20,415 nucleotides of DNA from Chara braunii (GCA_003427395.1 BFEA01000806.1:203902-224316), one strand, 5' to 3'; counted from the stretch's first letter, positions 6,953 through 16,479 are shown. Numbers and translations are program-made. Notes: generated by a model not told the origin, from the letters alone.

Positions 6953-7200
6953 CACGTGGATACGCCCTGGTCAGTCGCGCACACTTGCTCCACCTCCCTC
7001 AGTCCTGCCCACACCATTCCGCCGCCAGAATTGGCCCGTTGCTTGCCACGTGGCACAACGAGGGTATCCCGCCAAGATCATCGCCAGCGGCCACAGACGG
7101 ACGAAAAACTCCTGCCACCACCTTTCGACCCCCAGAGTGAATCCGCTGCTTGCCACGTGGCGCAACGGTACCCCGCCAATATCATCGCCGCCAGCGGACG
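6953..7200. promoter_or_regulatory. Three spaced CACGTG (G-box/E-box) sites upstream of the propeller gene
   Basis: CACGTG occurs at 6953-6958, 7047-7052 and 7154-7159, about 94 and 107 bp apart. The last two sit in a perfect palindrome GCCACGTGGC inside an imperfect direct repeat (about 7028-7090 and 7138-7200), with shared CCCGCCAA..ATCATCGCC. They lie 340-550 bp upstream of the minus-strand ATG at 6609, so a promoter or enhancer role is possible. CACGTG is a classic bHLH/bZIP target, but the binding protein here is unknown. Confidence 0.45.
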
Positions 7201-7411
7201 AACGGATCCGATCAAGCAGCTCGCCTCCACAAACGCTTCCAGCTGGAACCAAAAGCGCGAAAAGATTGATACACAGGGTGCCGTGGTGTCGCTCAGTATC
7301 ATTTTCTGCTACTGAACCTTGCATGTGGACCGAAGCCCCAGGGCGGCAGCTTTGACGGCGACCACCTCGAACAAGCGGCGACACCCATTTCCCGGCACCC
7401 GCCATACCTTC

Positions 7412-7533
7412 GGGCCTCGCCACACCGCTCTCGAAATGTGAAAAAGACAAAAATGTGGCGGGCGCATCTGGCCATGTTCTAGCGGGAAGTTCATTCTCAT
7501 TTTGCACATTTCGAGAGTGGTGTGGCGATGCCC
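7412..7533 (-). mobile_element. MITE, GGGCCTCGCC family, complete copy (~122 bp)
   Basis: The left end GGGCCTCGCCACACCGCTCT plus CGAAATGTG (7412-7440) is mirrored by CACATTTCGAGAG plus TGGTGTGGCGATGCCC ending at 7533. The interior in reverse complement has GCAAAATGAGAATGAAC and CCCGCTAGAAC, as in the copies at 4741 and 8326. It is therefore a full-length inverted-repeat element in minus orientation relative to those. Confidence 0.8.
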
Positions 7534-7569
7534 TTAGGGCCGAGAGTGGTGTGGCGATGCCCTTAGGGC
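7512..7569 (+). repeat. Perfect 29-bp tandem duplication at a MITE end
   Basis: CGAGAGTGGTGTGGCGATGC plus CCTTAGGGC occurs at 7512-7540 and again, without change, at 7541-7569. The unit spans a MITE right end, the TTA junction and the start of the next element. Confidence 0.9.
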
Positions 7570-7649
7570 CTCGCAGCACCACTCCTGAAACGGGGAAATT
7601 TTTCAAGAGCTGTCAGACGCTATCAAGAGTTGGGTTTTCAAGAGTTTTC

Positions 7650-8183
7650 GGCCCCTCGCCACACAGCACTCTAGAAAGGGCGATGGTTTTGGACATACGA
7701 TGAAAAACAACAGTCGTACAGATCTTTTTTTTTTTTTTTTTTTTTTTACTCTTCTCTCAATTTCACCTCACACTACCTACCCACCACTACTCCTAATTGT
7801 AGGCATACGGGGAACCCCGTAGCAGCCAGACTCCCCCTGCAGGTGGCTATACCGGCTCGGGGACAGCCAGTAGCATCAGGAAGCATGCCAACAGGTAGAA
7901 CGGCGGCCTGACTACTCTTGAAAATCGCAAATAGCACCACCAAAAAAAGTAATTAAAACAGATATTAAAAATTCGAAAATTCCTCACAGGTTCGGCCAAG
8001 GACACTTGAAAACACACAAGTTGCAAGCTGGGGTTTTGAATCCTTCAAGAGCAGCAGCTGCCCTTGAAATGGTTTCAAGAGGCTGCCACTCTGACAGCTC
8101 TTAAAAGCCCCAAGTTTCAAGAGGCCGTGTGGCGATGCAGCACCTCTTGAAAATGAGTTTTCCAGAGTGGTGTGGCGAGGCCC
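7650..8183. mobile_element. Larger nested MITE, ends related to the GGGCCTCGCC family
   Basis: The left end CGCCACACAGCACTCTAGAAA (about 7657-7675) matches the reverse complement of the right end, GGGCCTCGCCACACCACTCT (8164-8183). The interior carries repeated TTTCAAGAG/CTCTTGAAA motifs, a 23-base T tract (7725-7747) and a perfect small stem TACGGGG-AA-CCCCGTA (7806-7821). The last 63 bases (8121-8183) recur inverted at 8803-8865. It is probably a composite of several insertions. No protein is encoded. Confidence 0.5.
7725..7747 (-). repeat. Poly(T) tract
   Basis: A run of 23 T. It could be the tail of a minus-strand retroposon, but no flanking duplication was seen. Confidence 0.9.
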
Positions 8184-8236
8184 TTATGGAGAGCGATTGG
8201 AACACACCCATGTACATGGCGTAGACCAGCGACTAT

Positions 8237-8325
8237 GGGCCTCGCTCCACTACTCTCCAAATGTGCAAAATGAGAATATATCTTCCGCTAGAACACTGTA
8301 AGATACACCGCAATACATTTGCGCT
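8237..8325 (+). mobile_element. MITE, GGGCCTCGCC family, left part (duplicated)
   Basis: It starts GGGCCTCGCTCCACTACTCT and runs through AAATGTGCAAAATGAGAATA and CTTCCGCTAGAACACTG. It stops where the next copy begins, lacking its own right end. It is about 90% identical by eye to 8326-8414, so it is either a tandem duplication or one element inserted into another. Confidence 0.75.
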
Positions 8326-8446
8326 GGTCCTCGCTCCACTACTCTCCAAATGTGCAAAATGAGAATATATCTTCCACTACAACACTGAAAGATACACGGC
8401 AATACGTTGTCTTTTGCGAATGTGGAGAGCGTACTGGAGCGAGGCC
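8326..8446 (+). mobile_element. MITE, GGGCCTCGCC family, complete copy (~121 bp)
   Basis: It begins GGTCCTCGCTCCACTACTCT and ends with a mirrored CGTACTGGAGCGAGGCCC at 8446. The interior shares AAATGTGCAAAATGAGAATA and the TTGTCTTTT motif with the other copies. Confidence 0.8.
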
Positions 8447-8518
8447 CTGTTACTGCGCCTCCCACTGTGCTCCAGCTGAGAACCATCACCCACATCCTTA
8501 CGGTTTTGAGCGACTGAT

Positions 8519-8659
8519 GGCCTTGCTCCACTATACTCACCAAATGTGCAAAACTCACCAAATGTGCAAAACGAGAATAAATTTTCCCCTACAACAAGGA
8601 AAGATACTGCCATATGTCTTGTCCTTTCTTTCATCTGGTGAGCAGTTGAGCGAGGTCCC
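8519..8659 (+). mobile_element. MITE, GGGCCTCGCC family, copy with an internal duplication
   Basis: It begins GGCCTTGCTCCACTATACTC and ends TGAGCAGTTGAGCGAGGTCCC in mirrored form. ACTCACCAAATGTGCAAA is perfectly duplicated in tandem at 8535-8552 and 8553-8570, lengthening the element to about 141 bp. TGAT before the left end and ATCA after the right end are complementary and may extend the inverted repeat. Confidence 0.75.
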
Positions 8660-8752
8660 ATCACAGCTATGAGCGACAATGCCAGGTAACGACGGAATTC
8701 CCGCGAGCAGGCTGGCTGGCCGGCTGGCATTCGGATACAAAAAGGCGGAAAG

Positions 8753-8818
8753 CCTCCAGAAGTGCTTTAGGGCCTCACCACACCACCTCCAGAAGTGCTT
8801 TAGGGTCTCGCCACACCA
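8753..8818 (+). repeat. 33-bp tandem duplication including a MITE start
   Basis: CCTCCAGAAGTGCTTTAGGG plus YCTCRCCACACCA occurs at 8753-8785 and 8786-8818 with two differences. The TTAGGG junction is again included, as in the 29-bp duplication at 7512. Confidence 0.8.
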
Positions 8819-8865
8819 CTCTTGAAAACTCATTTTCGAGAGTTGCTGCATCGCCACAAAGGGCC
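8803..8865 (+). mobile_element. 63-bp inverted-repeat module (mirror copy at 8121-8183)
   Basis: It runs from GGGTCTCGCCACACCACTCT to GCTGCATCGCCACAAAGGGCC. It holds an internal inverted pair ACTCTTGAAAA/TTTTCGAGAGT. The reverse complement of 8121-8183 matches it nearly base for base. Confidence 0.7.
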
Positions 8866-9236
8866 AAGTTGCACTACTCTCCATAAGCCAAGTTTGGCGA
8901 GTAGGCGCCTAGTTGCACTTACTCACAAAACTTGGCAAATGAAAAATATGTCAGACTGCTTGCCGCACCTTCTACACAAGTTGTGGCGAGTGTTTTCGGT
9001 TTCCCCGCTTGTGCATGGCGGTTTGCGGAGGGTGGTCCTCAGACCTCTCCACAAAAGAACTTTCTGGAGAGTACACGGTCTCGCGAGTGGTGATTAGGCA
9101 GACAAAACAAAATAATTTTTCTGTAGAAGAAATATTGTGGCGAGTAAGTGCAACCAGGCCTTCAGTTCGACAGGATTCTCATTTTTTTCACTTTCCACAC
9201 ATCAGCCACAAATTGGTGAGTAGTGCAACTAGGGCC
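8861..9236. mobile_element. MITE with GGGCC-AGTTGCACTACTC ends, containing a nested relative
   Basis: The left end GGGCCAAGTTGCACTACTCT (8861-8880) is mirrored by GAGTAGTGCAACTAGGGCC (9218-9236). Inside, CTAGTTGCACTTACTCACAA (about 8908-8927) is mirrored by GTGGCGAGTAAGTGCAACCA (about 9137-9156), so a related element is nested within it. The minor open frames here encode nothing recognisable. Confidence 0.65.
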
Positions 9237-9269
9237 ACAGCCTCTTGAAACTTAAGGCAGTTAAGAGCA

Positions 9270-9600
9270 GTCAGAGTGGTTGTTGAAACCCTTTCAAGAG
9301 CAGATCTTGAAAGATTGGAAACCCCAGCCCGCAACTCATGCGTTTCCAAGCGTCCTCGGCGGAACCCTTAAGGGACTATTGATTTTCAAAAGTTGTTGGG
9401 CCGTTACCCTGACGCCATTAAAAAAAAATGAAGTTGTATGTTTGTCTTTTACATGCTTTGTCCAGCACTGTTGCCGTTTCAAGAGTGGTGTGTGGCGATG
9501 GGCCAAAAACTTTCGAAAATGCAACTCTTGAAATCGTCTGACAACTCTTGAAAGTTGAAACATTTCCCTGTTTCAAGAGTGGTTCTGAGTTTTAGAAAAT
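9270..9600. mobile_element. Decayed MITE fragments with CTCTTGAAA/TTTCAAGAG motifs
   Basis: Repeated TTTCAAGAG and CTCTTGAAA motifs (for example 9294, 9478, 9524, 9544 and 9571) and a GAGTGGTGTGTGGCGATGGGCC end (about 9483-9504) tie this stretch to the family at 7650-8183. Boundaries cannot be fixed by eye. Confidence 0.45.
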
Positions 9601-9604
9601 TACT

Positions 9605-9723
9605 GGTCTTCGCTCCCCCACTCTACACATCTACAAAAGACAAAAAATAAAAATTATTGCGGCATGTTTTAGCGCCAGATTCATTCTCATTTTGCACAAT
9701 TGGTGAGTAGTGCAGGGAGGTCC
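9605..9723 (-). mobile_element. MITE, GGGCCTCGCC family, complete copy (~119 bp)
   Basis: It begins GGTCTTCGCTCCCCCACTCT and ends, mirrored, GGTGAGTAGTGCAGGGAGGTCC. Its interior has TTCTCATTTTGCACAATT, the reverse of the motif in the plus-oriented copies. About 9724-9970 after it is unique sequence without a recognised feature. Confidence 0.7.
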
Positions 9724-9972
9724 TCTTTCTCGAATTACGGTCTGGGTTGCCGGCACACATGCAGCCTTGTAGTATACTTACCTACTACATGTGTGACCGT
9801 GGGACTAGTGCGAGTCATCCATCATGTAACAAACGGACGGTCAGATTACACATCCCGCCCATTTTTCGAACGGGAGCCAGATACATACCGTTTCTGATTG
9901 GTTGGGGCCTCATGTTGGGATCATGTTGGGAAGAGAGGCTACACTGCTTCGCAAAGTAGGTGGAGAGTTGTT

Positions 9973-10052
9973 AAACTATCAAAAATAAGGATTTTCCCAT
10001 CCGAAATAGGGGCTCGCCACACCACTGTAGAAAATGCGATGTTTGATAGTTT
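9973..10052. mobile_element. Small inverted-repeat element with a GGGGCTCGCCACACCACTG interior
   Basis: AAACTATCAAA (9973-9983) is perfectly mirrored at 10042-10052. Inside, GGGGCTCGCCACACCACTG (10009 onward) is the family end motif. This is the last trace of the MITE field. 10053-10600 holds no gene or repeat that I can identify. Confidence 0.55.
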
Positions 10053-10612
10053 CTCTTGACCACATAGGCTGTCGAAATTGGAGAGGGAAGACAATCTGCA
10101 AGTTGTCAGAGAATGTTTCTCGACACCTCCTTTCGATGGTTGTGGAATCCCCATTAGGTGGCGTAGGTTAGAGGTTCTCATTGGTTGGGGTTTTCGACCT
10201 CATTTCAGCACTCCTGTCTGCAATTCAGGGTTGGGATCTCACCTAGGTTCCAGGATGGGGCCTAGGAATGGGGCCATCTCCGATGGGACTGTCCCTGGAT
10301 GAGTACTCTTTGCCATATATGGATAGTAGCCATGGATACTCGTCACGCTTTGTTTCTCCACTTCTCCATTTGCAGTTCGCACTGACCTGAGTGGCACATT
10401 CCTGCACAGTGGGTGACAAACTGTGAGTATTGGACTCGCAAGTTTTTCAATATTTCGCACGGTGAAACGTTTTTCTTCAAGGCTTAACGTAGGTACCCGA
10501 AACTAAAGGCTAGGGAAATGAATTAAGGAAGGATTCATGGGAAGGTTCTTGCAGATAATAAAAAAAGGCAAGATAAATTTAAGGAACGGGAAGGGGAGGG
10601 AGGGAGAGCTTT

Positions 10613-10623
10613 ACTATATAAGG
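10613..10623 (+). promoter_or_regulatory. TATA-box-like motif
   Basis: CTATATAAGG lies about 60 bp before an ATG (10681) that opens a 64-codon frame. GAGAGCT and AGAGCTCTC flank it as a partial inverted repeat. Nothing else supports a promoter, and the short frame resembles no family I know. Confidence 0.25.
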
Positions 10624-10680
10624 TAAGGTAAAGTAGGTAGAGCTCTCTTACTCGCTCACTTTGAGTACACGACTTGAATC

Positions 10681-10875
10681 ATGAAGTTGCGCGCTCGGAC
10701 ACTTAGATTATTTAGAAGAGATGCTAGCATCGGGAACGACCCTAAAAAAATGACACTTTGTATAGGCGTCATTAGTAGTAAATTTTCTTTAACCAAGAAT
10801 TGGAATCTAGGCAACAATGGGGGTTACTTCCTGGATTCACTGAGAATCGAAGCGCTTGTAGGAGATGATGGGTAG
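10681..10875 (+). CDS. Hypothetical 64-residue frame, unrecognised
   Basis: It starts with ATG and follows a TATA-like motif. The protein is basic at the start (MKLRARTLRLFRRD) with no signal peptide or membrane segment. I recognise no family. It could be a first exon of something longer, since a strong donor-like ATG/GTAAGA lies a few bases after its stop (about 10881), but that donor is beyond the stop codon. It may simply be a chance frame. 10876-12728 holds no further supported gene. Confidence 0.15.
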   Translation: MKLRARTLRLFRRDASIGNDPKKMTLCIGVISSKFSLTKNWNLGNNGGYFLDSLRIEALVGDDG

Positions 10876-12763
10876 AAACATGGTAAGAGGAGGTAGCACT
10901 TGCACAATTTCAAAGGTAGGAAACAAAAGATGAAATGTGTCGACCTGATTGGAGTGGGAGATGAGCATGACCAAAGTAGTATTATCGGTAGGTGGAGATA
11001 GAGACGGTTTTTTTAACCACCTACAAAGAACAAAGCGACCAGCTTGAGCCGACCGTAAGGCGCGGGTGGTTCGAGCTAAGTAGGAGAAGTGGCAACTATA
11101 CGCGCAAGAAGACACTCAATGATCGAAGGGCCGCTAACTGCTAAGTATAAAATTTGATCCCGATTAATGGAAGAAAGGAGGATTGCAATTAGATTGCTAC
11201 TCGAAGAGAAGTTCGATTCTGATTAGTCGGCGTGAAGATTAATCTGATGGGTCACGGATACATTTTTATCAGGTTCGTGAAATCTTAACTTGTCGATTCG
11301 AAACTTTCTCGAGAAGCAAGACGACAGAATACATCAATTGTAGTATCGAATAGGCTTCGCTCTACTACAAGTTATTGAGTCCACGAGTGAGAGACATTGT
11401 GCGGCACTAGGACAGCGTCGCAATTCAATTTGCCTTGTAGTTTGTCCCAACTTCGAAGTTAAGTTGTATCAACATGGTAGATTGGCGTCATCACTGGGAT
11501 CGTATGTAGCGGGGCGGGGGGTTCGCATCGAGACTTGATAAAAGGTTCTGCTCAATGCTCTGATACTTGATTCCAATTAGAACGTTTGGGTTTGGGGATA
11601 TTTCAATCTAAGTTTGAATTTTGAAACTGGAGTGATGTTGTAGCTATCACTAATTATATGAATTCAACTCTCTTTGGGGAAGCCATAGGGAGTTGGCTCT
11701 ATAAGGAGACGATCGATTTTGCGCCACCAAATTTGTACGCAAGATGATCAACGGGAGGAAGGTTTAGCTCCGAGCTTGAAACTCTTAGCTTCATCTCTGA
11801 GTTAGGGTTGAAGTTTGGAAGGTTTTAATTCAAACCTTGATCACTGAATCTTGATGGGACTTAAGAGCAACCATTAATTTAAGTTTGTTTTGCGGAATTC
11901 ATTTATTTGGTGGTAGAAGAACCAATAAAGAGTTGATATACGCCGCTAAGGATCCCATACGTATAGTAGTGGCATAACGTTCTTGGATTCGAGAAACGTT
12001 TCGCCCCAACACCTCGACTTTTCACTAAATCAATTTGCAGTGGATGAAGCTTAAATCGGTCGGTACTCGAAGTAAGTAGGCTATTTTTTTTTTTTCTATT
12101 CAACGGCTTTACCATACTCATGTGTAGTAAGGAATTCAAAATTAGAATTAAAGGCTTACCCGTTATGCGAATTTTTTTCAAAAACGAAACTCGAATTGGA
12201 GGCGCCTTGATTTAAGAATTGAGGAGTTTTGAGAAGCAGTCATGAATACTGTGATCATGACTCCTCTTGAAGAAAAAAAACTCGGCTTATCATAAACTAA
12301 TATGAGGGGCTGCCACCAAAAAATCGCACTTAGCAAGGCAAAGTGAAATATCTTCGGAACTCAGATAAAAAAGGAATGCTTTGCGCTTTCGATTTTTCAT
12401 CGAAATTGGTGAAGTTTTTGAAGGACCAGTTTTCATAACGATTTTCATCTTAGTTTCAAGATCGCAGGCTATGACTTTTGGTATAATTAGTGAGCAATTA
12501 AGAATGTGATTTTAGTAGAAAACCAATTTATCACGATAGGAAGGTAATTCTAAGTGTTATCGATTGTGGTTTCTTTTAAAATTTGGGGAAGGAGACACAA
12601 ACACTTCGATTCTCAGCAGCGGTAGGATCTAACTAGTATAACTTGTTTATGATTCGTTCGCTTTAACTGTGCGCCGCTGAAATAATTCGGTTATGGATTG
12701 AAGATTTTGAGTTCAGTCGTCTCAATAAGTCGAGTGTAACATTGCAATTTTAGTTTTGCTTAG

Positions 12764-13313
12764 GTTCGAAGGGGTAACAAGACCTTTCGTAAAACTTGAA
12801 ATGATGTCTCTCTCTTTTGTCACGACAAGATCTTCAGCGGATTGGACCACGGTTGTCCTCCAATCTGAATGTGATATTTATGGAGGGGAAGTTAAAAAAC
12901 AATTGATTAAGGAGATCTGCAATCGACAGTTGGTGAATGAGGCAAAAACACCAACTTTAATGTTTAGAGCCGCATTCGTGGAAGTGCATGTGATGGATCG
13001 AGAAAAGGGTACACTGACTCAGCTCGAGTTGGCAGACCTTTTTAGGGATCGGGACTTCAAAAAGTTGCGCATAAGTTTTGGGCCAAAGTTTCGTCGCAAT
13101 CAAGAATGTGCGAAAGAAGTGTTGAAGAAATTAATATCTCGCCATATTCAAAAGTGGAATGCGAGAGGTTATCTAGAGGTGGTGGAGAGAAACGTTTTTA
13201 TTAGAGTTTTAGATCATTGGATTTTGGGAGAGCTCTTTGCTTCTATCGCAAGGGTAAAGCCTATAGAGAGACCTGTAATGAGACTCGATCAAGAAAAATT
13301 GGTTTGGAAATGA
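12764..13313 (+). CDS. Unrecognised protein-coding frame, possible internal exon
   Basis: A frame open from 12729 to the stop ending at 13313 has its first ATG at 12801, which would give 170 residues. A good acceptor-like TTTTAGTTTTGCTTAG ends at 12763, so it could instead be an internal exon. The product is rich in charged residues, with a central helical-looking, basic stretch (KFRRNQECAKEVLKKLISRH at about residues 101-120 from the ATG). There is no signal peptide and no motif I recognise. An in-frame donor-like AGG/GTAAAG at 13253/13254 could end the exon early. The length and amino-acid balance are better than in surrounding frames. The next open frame begins 10 bp after this one stops. 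Confidence 0.4.
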
Positions 13314-13323
13314 GAGATATTAG

Positions 13324-13819
13324 TTCCTTTCTCTAAGAGCTATCATTGGTTGTGCAAAGAGAGTTGAGATGAAGTTTTCATTACTCAAGCACCTGATCAA
13401 GGGTTTCGAGCGAGAAAAGTGGGAGGGAGAAGGCATCAGTAAGAGTAGGGAAGTCTTGGCCAGGGAATTGATCGGATTGGATAGTGGGAATCCAAAGGCA
13501 CTCCAACTTGAATTCCTCTACAGATTCGGCAAAGGGGCATGGATTATAAGTTTGAGATGCGAAAGGGCTGAGTTGTGGTTTTCAGAGATCTACAGAAAAG
13601 GAGGAGGAAGTAACTTGAGATTGAGTGGAGCTTGGAATGGGTTCAACCCACTGAAGGGGGATACATTTCAGCCTCGTTTCTTTGAATTCGAGAAGATGAA
13701 GGTACGTACGCTTTGGGTCGCGCGCAATCGCTAAAAGAGAAACAAAAACTCCTCACGAATAAAAAAAATCATTGTGTAAGCAGGGGTGGTCGATCACTCT
13801 AATTTCTAAAGTCATATGA
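13324..13819 (+). CDS. Unrecognised second frame with a plausible 82-bp intron
   Basis: The frame is open from 13324; its first ATG is at 13369 and it has 121 codons if unspliced, ending at 13734. A strong donor AAG/GTACGT follows 13701, and an acceptor GTGTAAGCAG ends at 13783, giving an 82-bp intron in phase 0. Splicing would continue with GWSITLISKVI and stop at 13817-13819. TTCCTTTCTCTAAG (ending 13337) is acceptor-like and could join it to the frame at 12764-13313, but the phase of the obvious donor (13254) does not fit. The protein is basic with alternating aromatic residues. I recognise no family. Confidence 0.35.
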
Positions 13820-14309
13820 ACGGATCTAGACTTCCGTAAAGACTATGGACAAAAATCTTAATTAATCAAGTCTTCCCTGAGCCTTTGTAAGCAGATTAAG
13901 CCTGTAGACTGTCTAAGATACACTGATAAGCTTAAATAGGCTAAAAAAAATGAATTTTCATTCTGTTGAGAATCAGTCGTAGCCTTATCTTGTCAAAATT
14001 CCGCTTTAAGAATTTTACTTATTTTATCCGGACAAAAAGGTTATTTCGCGCCATAAATTTTGATGGATTAATCATGGAACGAATGATTGTTCCAGTTTGT
14101 GATATTCTTTCCAAGGATCGTTTGTTTAAGGATCACCTACTTACTTCATAGGGTTCGATTCCTCGAAGGATTGTTTTTAACTATTGAGCAGCAAAGGACA
14201 TCTGACCACTTAACTAACAATGTGTTGGGCATGCAGGGGTAGATAAAGCCTTATATAAGATCAAATCTTTTATAAAAGATTGTGTTTTATTTCACACTAA
14301 ACTTTCATT

Positions 14310-14560
14310 AACGTCGGACCCCCGCCGTGAGGCTACCCGACCTTGCCCCTGCCCGTGCAATATCCTGCCACCCCCGTTCCCAGCCTACACACATGCCCCC
14401 GCACCTCGCAACCCCGCACCTCGCAACCCCGCACCACCCACACCCACAACTCTTCCCCCTGTGCCACCAACCTTGCCCACACCCCCGCCCCCGCCCCTCC
14501 ACCATTGCGCCCGCACCCCGTCCCTCGCACCACCGCCCCCCCGCCTGGGCCACCAACGTC
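14310..14560 (+). repeat. Sharply bounded C-rich low-complexity block
   Basis: About 240 bases dominated by CCC, CAC and CGC steps, with two copies of a 15-bp CGCACCTCGCAACCC unit near 14400-14430. AACGTC stands at both edges (14310-14315 and 14555-14560). The flanking DNA on both sides is AT-rich. Open frames through it on both strands are composition artefacts. The G-rich minus strand could form quadruplexes. Confidence 0.7.
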
Positions 14561-14954
14561 ATTCAATGAATGGTGAGTTTATGAAATATTTTAATTGAAC
14601 TATCATTCTTTAATAAAGAGTTTTTATCATAAATAGGCTAATTCAATCTTAATAAGAAGATATTGGTTATAGTATAATGAAAGTTAAATTAAAACATTTC
14701 ATAAACTTCCAGAGTTTCATGCCATTTTAAACAAATAGATGTACTTGAAAGAGAAAAATCGTTTTTATACGGGAGTTTATCAAATTAAACTTGAATTCTT
14801 AGAATGGGAAAAACATTGGAATGATAATTTTTAAATAGGGAGGATTATGGGAATTTTTGGTTTGAAAGTCGTGCACGAAGTTGTGCTCACACCAATACTG
14901 ACTATAAAGTATCTAACTTCGATTGTGGCAAATTTCAAGTTGTCGTTGATGCTG

Positions 14955-14983
14955 TTTTTTTTTTTTTTTTTTTTTTTTTTTTT
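14955..14983 (-). repeat. Poly(T) tract
   Basis: A run of 29 T in AT-rich DNA. 14576-15415 otherwise contains only AT-rich sequence with shorter T runs and no supported gene. Confidence 0.9.
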
Positions 14984-15415
14984 CATGCCCTGCTTAAGAG
15001 GCACAAAGCAGTCCACGAGCTACTGACACTTTGTGAAGGAGGGCATGCCTGCATTTTAACTTTGCAAAATGTATGAACCCACTTGCCTCCTCTAAGTTCT
15101 ATTTCAATTTTTTTTTTTTCTTTTTTTTCGTGGATCTGACACCCCTACCGTAAAACCCTCACTAAGGGCATACTTGCATAACATTTTTGGTGTAGGTATC
15201 TACCTTGTACTACGTCTAGAGGGGTTTTCATTTTTTTTCTTTTTCGTTTTTGTGGTTGTGAGTACGTTATTTTTTTAAAGTCTGGTTGTATCTTTTTTTC
15301 CCTCTTTTTCATAAGAGTATTAGAAAAGAAACACAATGAACCCCAGGCTCGACAAAACTTGGTGTGCAGTGAAAATCAAGGCCCGCAAATACAGACTCAA
15401 GGGTAGTGATGAATT

Positions 15416-15437
15416 AAAAAAAAAAAAAAAAAAAAAA
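15416..15437 (+). repeat. Poly(A) tract
   Basis: A run of 22 A followed by GGAGGAGAGAAGG. No flanking duplication was found. 15438-15918 is AT-rich and shows no supported gene. Confidence 0.9.
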
Positions 15438-15916
15438 GGAGGAGAGAAGGAAAAAAAAGAAGAGGTGAGATAATATACACAAAATAGATTGTCACAGCCC
15501 CTCGTTTGCTAACCGTTCTAAGGATATATAATAAAACGTAAAATTCAGGGAGACGACGGTAAAAAAATAAAAATAAAAAAATCCTCTTTATCATTTTTGA
15601 ACGAACCGACTTATCCTCATATTGGCGTCAAAATTATTTTCCCCCGTAATTAGCCAGGTTAAATCAAGCCTACCAAAAAAACTCACCAGAAAACGAAACC
15701 TAATCTGGTAAAATTGTTTGGTAAACAAAAGTATGAAGGGCGCTACCAGACCTACTTTGTACTAGGAAAAACACTCTTCAAGACTATATGGTTGGTACCA
15801 GAACCAAGTCAGGGGTGCGGGCGTCGCCCGACAACGATGTTTTTTTATATGGTACCATTGTCATATTACTTTCAGCAGACCACCTCCAGTATCATAATCA
15901 TGACTTGGAACCTTCG

Positions 15917-15918
<2 letters not shown>

Positions 15919-15948
<30 letters not shown>

Positions 15949-15977
15949 NAAAAAAAAAAAAAAAAAAAAAAAAAAAA
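15919..15977 (+). repeat. 59-base poly(A) tract containing an N
   Basis: A pure A run is interrupted only by an ambiguous base at 15949. The true length is probably uncertain, and the N may mark an assembly join. Frames that cross it are meaningless. Confidence 0.95.
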
Positions 15978-16305
15978 CCGGGGCGAGAGGAATGATGAAA
16001 AATAAGAAGGTGGAATTGAGTAAGAAGACAAAACATGAACCAAGAAAGAAACTCAAGCTCCCGCCTATAAAGGAACCCTCAACTGGCGCGTAACTAACAA
16101 TCCAGAATTATGGAGCGGTCTCCTATAGTGATTGCGAAAACGAAAAATGCCACTAGGATCATTTATCTTTTGAAAAGGAAGTCGACATTAGCGCATGTAC
16201 AAGGAGCAAGCTAAAGGCCAGAACCTTCTGGTACAGTTCTTGGAAAAGTACTTGGACACATTTTTCATTGAAAAGGAGGGGATGAGGGCGACGAAAAAAA
16301 CGACA

Positions 16306-16324
16306 TTTTTTTTTTTTTTTTTTT
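16306..16324 (-). repeat. Poly(T) tract
   Basis: A run of 19 T. The surrounding 15978-16480 has no supported gene. Confidence 0.9.
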
Positions 16325-16479
16325 CTTAAATAAAATTGTTGTTGTAGACAAGTGAACGATTTCAGAAAGACATTCGTAAAATCCAAGGGAACATATCTTT
16401 TGGTAGAGCCCATCGCCAGCGTATTCTGCAACACCCCTGCGGTAGGATACTACCCTGTTTTAGTCTTAAGGATGTCTCG

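Noticed and set aside
11470-11500. Possible LTR-retrotransposon primer-binding site (TTGGCGTCATCACTGGGATC)
   Set aside because: It recalls leader sequences of some Ty3-type elements, but no paired LTRs were found and the match to a tRNA 3' end is out of register by one base.
14308-14576. Overlapping frames on both strands in the C-rich block
   Set aside because: All reflect base composition (Pro/His/Thr-rich or Gly/Cys/Arg-rich products) with no domain.
1896-15395. AAATACAGACTCAAG shared between the tRNA-like unit (1896-1910) and about 15387-15401
   Set aside because: A single 15-bp match in 20 kb could be chance, and the flanks are not similar.
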